Source of the DNA: Myxococcales bacterium
Lineage (GTDB): Bacteria > Myxococcota_A > Polyangia > Palsa-1104 > SHYY01
Length of the DNA: 32,701 bases
NCBI GenBank assembly: GCA_009692555.1
Contig: SHYY01000056.1
Coordinates: forward strand, 1-32,701
Direction: 5' to 3'
The notes under the pieces are model-generated. The model saw nothing but the letters and a program-made list of their open reading frames with translations. It searched no databases and was not told the DNA's origin. Below, in pieces: positions 23,076 through 32,556 of this stretch (its first letter is position 1; each line of letters begins with the position of its first letter). The position numbers and the translations under genes were made by a program.

Positions 23076-24674
23076 CTACTGTGCGCGGAGGATCCAGGTA
23101 TCGCCCTGGGGGAGCATCTGCGCGAGTCCGCCGAACAGCACCACCTCCCGGCGCACCGTGTCGTAGACCAGCGGGCCTGCCTGCCGTGCCGGGGGGGCCT
23201 CCATCGTCTTGACGGTACGCCAGGTGGTGCCGTTCCATTCCAGCGTGTCGGCCGCCTCGGTCGCGCCGAGGCCGCCGAACATCAGCATCACGCCCCGGTC
23301 CGGGTCGTGGGTGAGGAAGACGGCGGTGCGCGCACTCGGGGACATCGCGGGCATCAGCTTCTTCCAGGCCATCCCGTCCCACGACCAGGTCTCGCCGCTT
23401 TTCATGCTGAGCGCGTCCACCCCACCGTAGAGGAGCGTGTGTTTGGCGACGGGATCGTACGCCATCGCGTAACCGTGCCGGGGGCTCGGTTTGGGGCCCA
23501 TTGGCAGGCGCTTGACCCACTGGCCATTGTATTCCCACGTCTCGTCATTCGGATTGCAATTGAATCCGCCGAAGAGCACTGACACTTTGCGCTCACGGTC
23601 GTAGGCCATCCGCGCGCCGAGGCGCCCCTTGGGCTCCATCAGAGCCGCCTTGGACCAGAGGTTCTTGACCGCGTCGTATTCCCAGGTATCGGCGGGAAAG
23701 TTCATCGCGTTCTGGCCCTGGCACGTGCCGTTGTCGATCGCCTGGCCGCCGAACAATACGGTCACCTTGCGAGACTCATCGTAGGCCAGGGCGTGGAAGA
23801 ACCGTCCCCCGGGATGATCCACGGGCTTGCGCTCCACCCAGTCCTTGCCGCTCCATTCCCAGGTATCGGAGAGGACCTTCCCTTCCGCCGCGCCGCCGTA
23901 GAGCACGACCACGCTGCGCGTGCTGTCCCACACCATCGCATGGCCGGTACGCGCGCTGGGGGATGGCATGGGGAAATTCTGGTCCCAGCGGAGGAGCGGA
24001 GGAGCGAGATCCGGCAGCGGCTTCAGATCCGGGAGGGGCATGAGATCCTTGGGAAGCGCCAGATCCAGGGGTAGCGTGAGATCCTTTGGAAGCGCGAGAT
24101 CGGCCGGCGCCGCGAGGTCCTTCAGGGGGGCCTGATCCGGTCCTGGCCCGAGGTCGGGGATCGCCAGGTCCAGCACTGGTGGGGCTCCGTCGGAGGCACC
24201 GAGATCGGTGATCGCGGCCTGGTCCGCGCCCCCTGGGCCGGAGGAGTCCTGCACGGACTGATCGAGCGTGCCGCCCTCGATCCCACCGTCGGTGGCGACG
24301 CTCCCCAGGACCACGGTGATCGACCGCGATTCGCCGGCCACCACCTCCCCGCGGGCGCTCCCCTGGCCGAGCAGTCGGTGATCGCCCGCGCGGGCCTCGA
24401 CGGTGATCCCGATCGGGCCGGAGCGCTCCTCGTAGAACACCAGGTTGAAGGTCTGGGAGGGCGGAATCGTCGTCGCGGCGCGCAGCGAGAACACGCCAGT
24501 GGCCGTCCGTCCGTCCAGCTCCACCACCGCGACGAGGGTCTCGATGCCGGGCACCTCGCTCGTGCTCTCGACGGTGATCGCCAGGACGCTCCGGCCCCCG
24601 CACCCGGGAGCGAGGAGCGCCGAGAGGCTGCAGAGGGCGAGCGCGAGCAGCAGGTGGCGATGGCCGTGTCTCAC
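23076..24674 (-). CDS. Kelch-repeat lipoprotein with Asp-Leu linker
   Basis: 532 residues. The signal peptide ends in a lipobox-like LLAPGC (Cys near 25). Residues about 30-130 form a beta domain (ESTSEVPGIETLVAVVEL onwards). Residues about 165-225 are an Asp-Leu/Pro linker like that of the LamG lipoproteins. The C-terminal 300 residues hold about six kelch repeats, each with a VLFGG, VLYGG or LMFGG strand followed by DTWEW or DTWEY, forming a beta-propeller. It is likely a surface binding protein. The GTG at 24674 is preferred over the first in-frame codon at 24767: the earlier part overlaps the divergent gene's promoter, and TTGACA-N18-CACGAT ends 6 nt before this GTG. Confidence 0.85.
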   Translation of the reverse strand: MRHGHRHLLLALALCSLSALLAPGCGGRSVLAITVESTSEVPGIETLVAVVELDGRTATGVFSLRAATTIPPSQTFNLVFYEERSGPIGITVEARAGDHRLLGQGSARGEVVAGESRSITVVLGSVATDGGIEGGTLDQSVQDSSGPGGADQAAITDLGASDGAPPVLDLAIPDLGPGPDQAPLKDLAAPADLALPKDLTLPLDLALPKDLMPLPDLKPLPDLAPPLLRWDQNFPMPSPSARTGHAMVWDSTRSVVVLYGGAAEGKVLSDTWEWSGKDWVERKPVDHPGGRFFHALAYDESRKVTVLFGGQAIDNGTCQGQNAMNFPADTWEYDAVKNLWSKAALMEPKGRLGARMAYDRERKVSVLFGGFNCNPNDETWEYNGQWVKRLPMGPKPSPRHGYAMAYDPVAKHTLLYGGVDALSMKSGETWSWDGMAWKKLMPAMSPSARTAVFLTHDPDRGVMLMFGGLGATEAADTLEWNGTTWRTVKTMEAPPARQAGPLVYDTVRREVVLFGGLAQMLPQGDTWILRAQ

Positions 24675-24680
24675 GGAGTG

Positions 24681-24710
24681 ATCGTGGCCGTGCGACCCCC
24701 AGACTGTCAA
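24681..24710 (-). promoter_or_regulatory. Sigma70-type promoter, kelch lipoprotein
   Basis: Reading the minus strand, TTGACA (24710-24705) is a perfect -35. An 18-nt spacer leads to CACGAT (24686-24681), and the GTG start follows 6 nt later. The strong -35 compensates for the C in the first -10 position. Transcription would begin at about the GTG. Confidence 0.55.
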
Positions 24711-24716
24711 GGCGCG

Positions 24717-24738
24717 GTTGATTCCCCGTTGATTCCCC
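24717..24738. repeat. Direct repeat of an 11-bp unit in the divergent promoter
   Basis: GTTGATTCCCC occurs twice in immediate succession between the divergent kelch and CPBP genes. The second copy supplies TTGATT, a candidate -35 for the rightward gene. The pair could also be a binding site for a dimeric regulator, which is speculation. Confidence 0.6.
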
Positions 24739-24757
24739 GGAGACGCTCTGTTAGTAA
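24729..24757 (+). promoter_or_regulatory. Candidate promoter of the CPBP gene
   Basis: TTGATT (24729-24734), a 17-nt spacer and TAGTAA (24752-24757) are followed after 8 nt by the ATG at 24766. The -10 lacks the final T of the pattern seen at other genes, but the geometry is the same. Confidence 0.45.
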
Positions 24758-24765
24758 CAACCCCC

Positions 24766-25632
24766 ATGTCGCTCGCCTCGGAGCCCGCGCCCGTCGACGG
24801 TGGACCCGGGCCCGGCCCCGGTTCCCCCGCGAGCCGCGACCTCGTCGGGGGCCTCTTTCGGCGCCTGTTCCTCGATCACTGGGACGCGATCAACCGCGAG
24901 GGCGCCGAGGAGCGAGCAGCCCTCGGAGATCGCTTCGATCCCCGCCCGCTGTGGGTGCTGATCCTGGCGTCGCTGGTGCTGGTCTTCGAGGAGTACTACG
25001 GCGACCGTCCGACCTTCGGCCTCGTGTTTCCGAACTTCGCCCGCGACTACCAGACGATCGGCGAATTCGGCTGGTGGACCGGGTCGAAGGTGGTCGGCTA
25101 CCTGATCGTCCCGGCCATCGCGCTGAAGCTCGCCGGCTTCCGCCTGCGCGACGCGGGTCTCCGGCTCGCGGGCACCGGCCGCCACCTCTGGATCTACGTC
25201 GCCCTCTTCCTCGCAATCCTCCCGGTGATCGTCCTGGCGAGCTACACAAAGCCCTTCCAGCACACCTACCCCTTCTACAAGCTGGCCGCGCGAAGCTGGT
25301 TCGATCTCCTCGCTTGGGAGGCGATGTACGGCCTCTCGTTCCTCGCCCTCGAGTTCTTCTTCCGGGGATTCCTGCTCTTTGGATTGCGGCGGACGTTTGG
25401 CGCCTATTCCATCTTCGTGATGACCGTCCCCTACTGCATGATTCATTTCCACAAGCCGGTGGCGGAGGTGACCGGGGCGATCTTCGCCGGGATCATCCTC
25501 GGGACGCTGGCGATGCGCACGCGCTCGATCTGGTGCGGCGTGCTGATCCACGTCTCCGTCGCCTGGACGATGGATCTCCTCGCCCTCCACCACACCACCG
25601 GTTTTCCCGGCAGCGGCCGCTTCGTCGGGTAG
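24766..25632 (+). CDS. CPBP-type intramembrane protease-like protein
   Basis: 288 residues with a Gly/Pro-rich N terminus, then about six membrane segments from residue 62. The motif LEFFFRGFLLFGLRR corresponds to the EExxxR motif of CPBP (CAAX-processing/bacteriocin-protection) glutamic proteases, but only one Glu precedes the xxxR. MIHFHKP supplies the second conserved His motif, and the last segment has GVLIHVSVAW. A membrane glutamic peptidase is therefore likely; prenyl-protein processing is not implied in bacteria. The residues before the first membrane segment are probably cytoplasmic. It converges on the MFS gene with 9 bp between stops. Reduced motif 1 leaves some doubt about activity. 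Confidence 0.82.
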   Translation: MSLASEPAPVDGGPGPGPGSPASRDLVGGLFRRLFLDHWDAINREGAEERAALGDRFDPRPLWVLILASLVLVFEEYYGDRPTFGLVFPNFARDYQTIGEFGWWTGSKVVGYLIVPAIALKLAGFRLRDAGLRLAGTGRHLWIYVALFLAILPVIVLASYTKPFQHTYPFYKLAARSWFDLLAWEAMYGLSFLALEFFFRGFLLFGLRRTFGAYSIFVMTVPYCMIHFHKPVAEVTGAIFAGIILGTLAMRTRSIWCGVLIHVSVAWTMDLLALHHTTGFPGSGRFVG

Positions 25633-25641
25633 GCGCTCCCG

Positions 25642-26889
25642 TCACAACGCGGAGGCCGCGGAGGTGTCCTCCAGCTCCCGACCGCGCGTCTCCGGCAGCA
25701 ACGCCAAAATCAGGATCAACGCGATCATCGGGAAGATCGCTGTGGCCGCCACCGCCGGCCCCCAGCCCACCTCCGCCGCCGCCAGTCCGACCGCCAGCGG
25801 CGAGAGCACGTAGCCGATCCGCCCGAGCAGGTTGTTCGACCAGGCGAACGCGTCGCTGCGGAGGTCGGTCGGGAAGAGCTCGGTGGTGTAGGCGTTCAGC
25901 ACCGGGAGCACCGAGCTGACGCCGAAGATCGCGAACACCAGCGCGACCGTCAGCGCGAGCTGCCCGTGGAGCGAATACGCCCCGACGACGCCGACCGCGG
26001 TCAGCGTGAATACGATCCCCGCGCCGATGCGCCGCCCGAAGAGATCGAGCAGCTTCCCCGCCGCGAACACCAGCGGCATCGAGGCGACGGCGGCGATGGT
26101 GATGCTCCTTCCGACGTCGGCGGCGCTCATCCCACGCTCCGCGAGGGCGAACTCCTTCCAGAAGGTGATCGCGTTCTGGGTGCACACATAGGTGAAGGCC
26201 CAGATCAACGCCAGCTCGAGCATCCGGCGCCGGTAGGGCGAGCGCAGGATCCGCCACAGCGACGGCGCGGCCGCACCGGTGCTCTCCGCCGCCAGTCGCT
26301 CGAAGCGCGCCGTCTCGCGCAGGTTCCGCCGCGCCACCGCGATCACGATCAGCGGCACGGTGCCCACGAAGTAGACCGAGCGCCAGCCGAACGGGCTCTT
26401 GATGAGCAGCGGCACCACGCCAGCGCAGACGATCGTCCCGAGGCTGGAGCAGGCCTGGATGACGCCGATCACCATCCCGCGGCGGTCGGCCGGGTACTCC
26501 TCGGCGGCGTAGATCATCGCCACCGCCCACTCGCCGATCAGGAACACCCGCGCACCGAGCTGGGCGACGGCAAACAGGTAGACACTCGGGGCCAGGCCGC
26601 TGAGCAGCGAACAGGTCGTGTAGCCGACGATCGTCAGGGTCATCACCTTTCGCCGGCCCCACCGATCGGCCTTCCGCACCAGCAGGTAGGCGATCACCGT
26701 CCCGACGTTGATCGTGGTGACGAGCAGGCTGCCCTGCGTCGGTGAGAGGCCCATCTCGGCGCGCAGCTCCGGCAGGAGCTGGGTGAGCGCCATGAAGTCG
26801 TAGCCCTCGAAGAAGGTGGCCACGCTGAGGAAGAGAAACAGGCGACGCTGGTAGGGCGAGAGCGGCGTGCGATCCAGGTTCGGGAGCAT
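25642..26889 (-). CDS. MFS transporter (sugar/aromatic-acid symporter type)
   Basis: Secondary transporter of 415 residues with 12 predicted membrane helices. The MFS signature between helices 2 and 3 is visible as RKADRWGRRKV, preceded by FEGYDFMALTQLLPEL in helix 1, which resembles the aromatic acid:H+ symporter and sugar porter groups (D34-type acid in helix 1). EEYPADRRGMVIG after helix 4 and ELFPTDLRSDAFAWSNN in the second half are the paired motifs of the same groups. Substrate cannot be assigned. The ATG at 26889 lies 3 nt after the stop of the acyltransferase gene, so both are on one transcript from the promoter at 27.4 kb. No obvious ribosome site. Confidence 0.9.
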   Translation of the reverse strand: MLPNLDRTPLSPYQRRLFLFLSVATFFEGYDFMALTQLLPELRAEMGLSPTQGSLLVTTINVGTVIAYLLVRKADRWGRRKVMTLTIVGYTTCSLLSGLAPSVYLFAVAQLGARVFLIGEWAVAMIYAAEEYPADRRGMVIGVIQACSSLGTIVCAGVVPLLIKSPFGWRSVYFVGTVPLIVIAVARRNLRETARFERLAAESTGAAAPSLWRILRSPYRRRMLELALIWAFTYVCTQNAITFWKEFALAERGMSAADVGRSITIAAVASMPLVFAAGKLLDLFGRRIGAGIVFTLTAVGVVGAYSLHGQLALTVALVFAIFGVSSVLPVLNAYTTELFPTDLRSDAFAWSNNLLGRIGYVLSPLAVGLAAAEVGWGPAVAATAIFPMIALILILALLPETRGRELEDTSAASAL

Positions 26890-26892
26890 GGC

Positions 26893-27411
26893 TCAGGATC
26901 GCTCGCGCAGGATCCGCGCCGGATTGCCCGCCACCACCGCAAACGGCGGGACATCGCGGGTCACCACCGATCCGGCCCCCACCTGCGCGCCCTCCCCGAC
27001 GGTGACTCCGGGCAGGATGATCGCTCCCACGCCGATGTCGCAGCCGTCGCCGAGCACCACCGGCGCGAGCGCGATCGGCCCCTCCATGATCGGCCTCGGG
27101 CGCGGCACCTCGGCGTGCGTCGACGTCAGCACCACCACGTGCGGACCGATCCCCACCGTGTGGCCGATGGTGATCCCGCCCGCCGCGTGGAGGAACGCCC
27201 CCTGGCCGATCCAGCTGCCCGCACCGATGGTGAGCCGGTTCTTGTAGTAGCCCTTGAGGATCGCGTGGTGGCCGAGATAGACGTTGTCGGCGAGCCAGAC
27301 GTTCTCGGGATGAAAGATCAGCGCCCCCGGCTCGATCACCACCCCGGCCCCGCAGGCGGCGAGCTTGGCGCGATCGATCTCTCCGGTCCCGTGGCTGCGC
27401 GGCGGCGGCAT
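26893..27411 (-). CDS. Hexapeptide-repeat acyltransferase (LbH family)
   Basis: 172 residues of left-handed beta-helix acyltransferase, a family that moves acetyl or other acyl groups from CoA to sugars or other acceptors as trimers. The hexapeptide pattern runs from about residue 25 to 155, for example VIEPGALIFHPENVWLADNV, IGAGSWIGQGAF and IGVGAIILPGVTVGEGAQVGAGSVV. HAEV and the closing VVAGNPARILRER (the usual PAR ending) match the maltose/galactoside acetyltransferase type. The ATG at 27411 is chosen over the GTG at 27450, because TACCCT lies exactly 6 nt before it. It is first in an operon with the MFS transporter, so it may modify the transported compound or an envelope sugar. The acceptor is unknown. 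Confidence 0.9.
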   Translation of the reverse strand: MPPPRSHGTGEIDRAKLAACGAGVVIEPGALIFHPENVWLADNVYLGHHAILKGYYKNRLTIGAGSWIGQGAFLHAAGGITIGHTVGIGPHVVVLTSTHAEVPRPRPIMEGPIALAPVVLGDGCDIGVGAIILPGVTVGEGAQVGAGSVVTRDVPPFAVVAGNPARILRERS

Positions 27412-27417
27412 CGGGCC

Positions 27418-27423
27418 AGGGTA
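27418..27423 (-). promoter_or_regulatory. -10 element TACCCT, 6 nt before ATG
   Basis: On the minus strand TACCCT is followed by 6 nt and the ATG at 27411. This decides the start of the acyltransferase and adds another probable leaderless gene. Confidence 0.5.
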
Positions 27424-27461
27424 GCATGGCCGCCCATCTGAAAAGGGCACCCCGAGGTCGC

Positions 27462-27489
27462 TTGACCCCGCCGCCCTTTGGTGTAAGAA
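27462..27489 (+). promoter_or_regulatory. Candidate promoter of tig-clpP-clpX
   Basis: TTGACC (27462-27467), 16 nt, TAAGAA (27484-27489). Unlike most other heads in the window it leaves a leader of about 45 nt containing GAGGA before the trigger-factor ATG, so this operon has a conventional 5' end. The -10 is a poor match. Confidence 0.4.
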
Positions 27490-27539
27490 AGACTCCCTTT
27501 CACCCGAGCGCCCCCGGCGCAGAACGACGAGGAACGCGC

Positions 27540-28828
27540 ATGCAGGTCAAGGTCGAAGACGTCTCCCCCGTCGAGAAGCGGCTCGCCGTGGAGATCGAGT
27601 GGCCGCTCGTCGCCGCCAAGCTGGACGAGGCCTACCGCGAGCTGGGCCGCGGCGTGACGCTGAAGGGGTTCCGCAAGGGCAAGGTTCCGCGCAACATCCT
27701 GGAGCGCATGTTCGCGCGCCAGGTGGAGCAGGAGGTGGTGCAGAAGCTCCTCCAGGAGAGCTTCTTCCGCGCCGCGCAGCAGCACGCGATCGAGCCGGTG
27801 GCCTCGCCGATCGTCGACGAAGTGGAGATGAAGAAGGGGTCGGCGTTCCGCTACTCGGCGCGCGTCGAGGTGCGGGCCCCGCTCGATCCGAAGGACTACG
27901 ATGGCGTCCCGCTGGAGCGGCCCGCGCCGGTGGTCACCGACGAGGAGATCACCCAGGCGGTGGAGCGCAAGCGCGAGGAGCTGACCGAATACAAGAAGAT
28001 CGAGGGGCGCGACACCCTGGCCGCCAGCGACGTGATCGTCGCCGACGTGAAGGGCGAACTGGCCGGCAAGCCGATCTCCCGCGACGGGATGATGATCGAT
28101 CTCTCGGGGCTCCATCAGGAGGGCGTCCCGGGGCTGGGCGCGGCGCTCTGCGGCGCCCCGGTGGCGGCCAAGGATCACCCGGTGACGCTCATGCTGCCGG
28201 CGGACCCCGAGGCGCCGGGCGAGGTGCGGGAGGCGCGCCTGACGATCACCATCCGTGACGCGCGCGAGAAGCAGACCCCCGCGCTCGACGATGACTTTGC
28301 GAAGGACACCGGCGACGCCGACACCCTCCTGGAGCTGCGTGGCAAGCTGCGCCTCCAGCTGCTGGCGCAGAAGGAGCGCGAGGGGAAGGACGAGCTGCGC
28401 GCCGCGCTGATCAAGGAGATCCTCAGGCGCAACGAGTTCCCGGTGGCGTCGGCGCTGGTCGATCGCCAGATCGAGGCGACGCTGGAGCGGATGGCGCAGG
28501 GCGGCTTCGATATGCGGAAGCACATGGACGAGGCGCGCCTGAAGGACGAGCTGCGCGGGTCGGCGACCGATCAGGTGCGGGCCGGCTTCCTGATCAGCGC
28601 GATCGCCGAGAAGGAGAAGGTGGAGGTCAGCGACGCCGACCTCGAGAAGCGCCTGGCGGAGATGGCCAAGCAGCAGGAAAAGAGCGTCTCGCGGCTGAAG
28701 GCGGAGCTGCAAAAAGAGGGGCGGTTCGAGCCGCTCAAGCACCACCTGCGCGAGGAAAAAACCCTTGACTTGCTGTTGACCCGCGCAAACATTACCCCGA
28801 AACCTGAGGCGGATTCTCCGTCGGAGAA

Positions 28829-28832
<4 letters not shown>
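27540..28832 (+). CDS. tig: Trigger factor chaperone with degenerate PPIase domain
   Basis: Ribosome-bound chaperone that shields nascent chains. The 430 residues begin with the ribosome-binding domain and its signature GFRKGKVP (about residues 42-49). The middle FKBP-type region (about 150-245) is shortened. I find only DLSG and [11 protein letters not shown] where active FKBP domains have the long GSG...IPGFE segment, so prolyl isomerase activity is probably lost. ALDDDFAKD marks the change to the C-terminal chaperone arms, which are complete. ATG at 27540 has GAGGA about 7 nt upstream. The stop overlaps clpP as ATGA, giving the classic tig-clpP-clpX order. Confidence 0.96.
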
Positions 28833-29479
<647 letters not shown>

Positions 29480-29483
29480 CAGC

Positions 29484-30761
<1,278 letters not shown>

Positions 30762-30796
30762 CGCCTGGCCTGCCACCCTCGCGCTGGAGGAGCGAC

Positions 30797-31117
30797 ATGA
30801 GCGAAGAGAGTGTGCGCATCGAGCTGTTGCCGGAGCTGTGGGAGCTTGCCGGGCGCTGGATCAACGATCGCGTGCTGCCGGCGCCGACCGCGCGGCTGGT
30901 CTACGGCGCGGCGGCGACCCTGCTGCACGTCGCGGCGTCCTCCTGGAAGCTCTACCAGCCGGCGACGGGAACGGAGGAGCTGTTCCGCTTCGACGAGGAC
31001 ACCTTCGCGGAGCTAGCGCGCGACATGTTCCGCAAGGCGAAGGGAGCGCCGGCGAAGCCGGGTGCGAGTGAGTCACGACCGGAGGGCGACGAGGGCGGCC
31101 CACCGACGGCGGCCTAG
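30797..31117 (+). CDS. Small protein of unknown function after clpX
   Basis: 106 residues with no recognised domain. It has a Leu/Trp-rich helical N-terminal half (residues 5-55, including [13 protein letters not shown]), then a short acidic FDEDTF segment and a disordered Pro/Ala/Gly-rich tail. A strong ribosome site (GGAGG) lies 6 nt before the ATG, and the codon positions show the usual GC bias. It lies 35 nt after clpX on the same strand and is likely part of the Clp operon. The tail is too low in complexity to interpret. Function unknown. Confidence 0.7.
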   Translation: MSEESVRIELLPELWELAGRWINDRVLPAPTARLVYGAAATLLHVAASSWKLYQPATGTEELFRFDEDTFAELARDMFRKAKGAPAKPGASESRPEGDEGGPPTAA

Positions 31118-31150
31118 CGTCGACCCGTCAACCGGGAACGCCCCGGCGCA

Positions 31151-32155
31151 TCAGCGCAGGAAGGTCGACGCCCGGGCGGTCTCGATGCACCGGGTGGCGC
31201 CCGACGGCGTGAGCAGCCCGCCCGCCAGCAGCATGTCGAACTCGCCGCGGAGGTGGGTATCGAGGAGGTAGGGACCGTCGGTGTTGATGGTGTAGCGCAC
31301 CCCTCGCTCGTCGAAGCGGCGCAGGATCGTCCCGAGCTCGGCGAGGTCTGCCACCGCGCGCGTGCGCAGGTTCGATGACGGGCAGATCTCGAGGACGATC
31401 CCGCTCTCGCACAGCTTCGCCATCGCCTCCTCGCTCTCCGCCGCCGCCACCCCGTGCCCGATCCGCGACGGGCGGAGGTGCTCGATCACCGCCAGCACGC
31501 CCGGCGCCGCGGTGTGGGAGGTCTCCCCGGTGTGCACGGTGGTTCCGAGGCCGGCGGCGCGCGCGCGCGCGAACAGCTCGCGGTAGGCATCGACGTCGGT
31601 GCCGAACTCGATGCCGTGCTGCTCGGGGCCCGCCACGTCGATCCCGATCACCCCGCGGTGCGCATACTTCTCCGCCTTGCGGACGATGATCTCGTTCAGG
31701 TCGTAGTCGAACTCGCGCGCCAGGCAGAACACCAGGCCCGCGCGGCACGAGTACTCCAGCATCGCCCGCTCCATCCCGCGCACGGCGGCGTGGATGAGGT
31801 GGTCGAGGTCGCGCTCGCCCTCCAGGTTGCGCTTCATCGGGTTGAACCGGAGCTCGATCGCCGTCACCCGCGACGAGCGATACTCCTTGCCGATGATCTC
31901 GTAGACCGAGCGTTCGATGGCGTGCGGCGACGACTGGATCTTCTCGGTCCACTGATGGAGGATCGCGAGGTAGTCGCCCAGCGACGAGACCTTGTCGGGG
32001 CTGGCGCTGATCAGATCACAGAACTCCCAGTAGTCCTTCACCGGGAGCTTGAATCCGTGCTCGTGGGCGATCGACCAGAGGATGTGCGGCGCCACCGCGC
32101 CCCCCACGTGGATGTGGAGATCGATCAGCTCCGTCGCTGGGTCGAGGCGGTTCAC
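31151..32155 (-). CDS. Adenosine deaminase-family hydrolase, altered substrate site
   Basis: Metal-dependent deaminase of the amidohydrolase superfamily, 334 residues. Metal and catalytic residues are present: His14 and His16 in DLHIHVGG, His208 and Glu211 in VHTGE, His234 in RIGHG and Asp293 in NTDGP. GIDVAGPE and EICPSSN are further family blocks. Two residues that contact adenosine in mammalian ADA are replaced. The Asp after HxHL (mouse Asp19, ribose 5'-OH) is Gly18, and the second Asp of NTDDP (mouse Asp296, purine N7) is Gly294. A different nucleoside or amine substrate is therefore likely. The GTG start overlaps the stop of the HU-like gene (GTGA), so it is translated from the same message. 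Confidence 0.88.
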   Translation of the reverse strand: MNRLDPATELIDLHIHVGGAVAPHILWSIAHEHGFKLPVKDYWEFCDLISASPDKVSSLGDYLAILHQWTEKIQSSPHAIERSVYEIIGKEYRSSRVTAIELRFNPMKRNLEGERDLDHLIHAAVRGMERAMLEYSCRAGLVFCLAREFDYDLNEIIVRKAEKYAHRGVIGIDVAGPEQHGIEFGTDVDAYRELFARARAAGLGTTVHTGETSHTAAPGVLAVIEHLRPSRIGHGVAAAESEEAMAKLCESGIVLEICPSSNLRTRAVADLAELGTILRRFDERGVRYTINTDGPYLLDTHLRGEFDMLLAGGLLTPSGATRCIETARASTFLR

Positions 32156-32475
32156 TTCTTGTTGAGCTGACTCTTCAAGCCCTGGCCGGGGGCGAAAGCG
32201 AGCGTCACCCGGGCGGGGATCTCGATCGGCTCCCCGGAGCGCGGGTCGCGGCCGGTGCGCCCCTCGCGCCGCTTCTTCGTGAAGGTGCCAAAGCCCGGGT
32301 AGGTGAAGCGGGGGTTGTCCTTGCGCGTGACCCGGGCGCGCACGAAGTACCCGCCGATCTCCCCGAACACCACATCCACCAGCTGACCGACCATCTTCTT
32401 CGTCATCTGCGGCGGCAGCCCCTTTTGCCGGGCGGCGCTCTGGATGACGCGTTCGATCAAGTCCTGCTTGGTCAT
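32152..32475 (-). CDS. HU/IHF-family DNA-binding protein
   Basis: Nucleoid-associated protein that bends DNA as a dimer. The 107 residues have the helix-turn-helix dimer part MTKQDLIERVIQSA and GLPPQMTKKMVGQLVDVVF, then [24 protein letters not shown], the two-strand arm ending in the intercalating Pro region. A roughly ten-residue basic insertion (RARVTRKDNPRFTYP) before GFGTF is longer than in E. coli HU (90 aa). It is headed by a good sigma70 promoter and drives the adenosine deaminase-like gene through a 4-nt overlap. Pairing a chromosome-structure gene with a nucleoside deaminase gene is unusual. Confidence 0.93.
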   Translation of the reverse strand: MTKQDLIERVIQSAARQKGLPPQMTKKMVGQLVDVVFGEIGGYFVRARVTRKDNPRFTYPGFGTFTKKRREGRTGRDPRSGEPIEIPARVTLAFAPGQGLKSQLNKK

Positions 32476-32505
32476 GGGAACCCCGTCGACGCCTCAGCGA
32501 CGGCG

Positions 32506-32534
32506 AGCATAGGGAGCCGCCCCCGAGGTGTCAA
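32506..32534 (-). promoter_or_regulatory. Sigma70 promoter of the HU-deaminase operon
   Basis: Minus strand: TTGACA (32534-32529), a 17-nt spacer and TATGCT (32511-32506). This is the best promoter in the window. The leader to the HU ATG is about 25-30 nt, so it is not leaderless. Confidence 0.75.
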
Positions 32535-32556
32535 GCATCAGGGCGTTTCGGAGTGC

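Noticed and set aside
31118-31150. Terminator between the small gene and the deaminase gene
   Set aside because: Only a weak CCGGG/CCCCGG pairing without T-tract in 33 bp.
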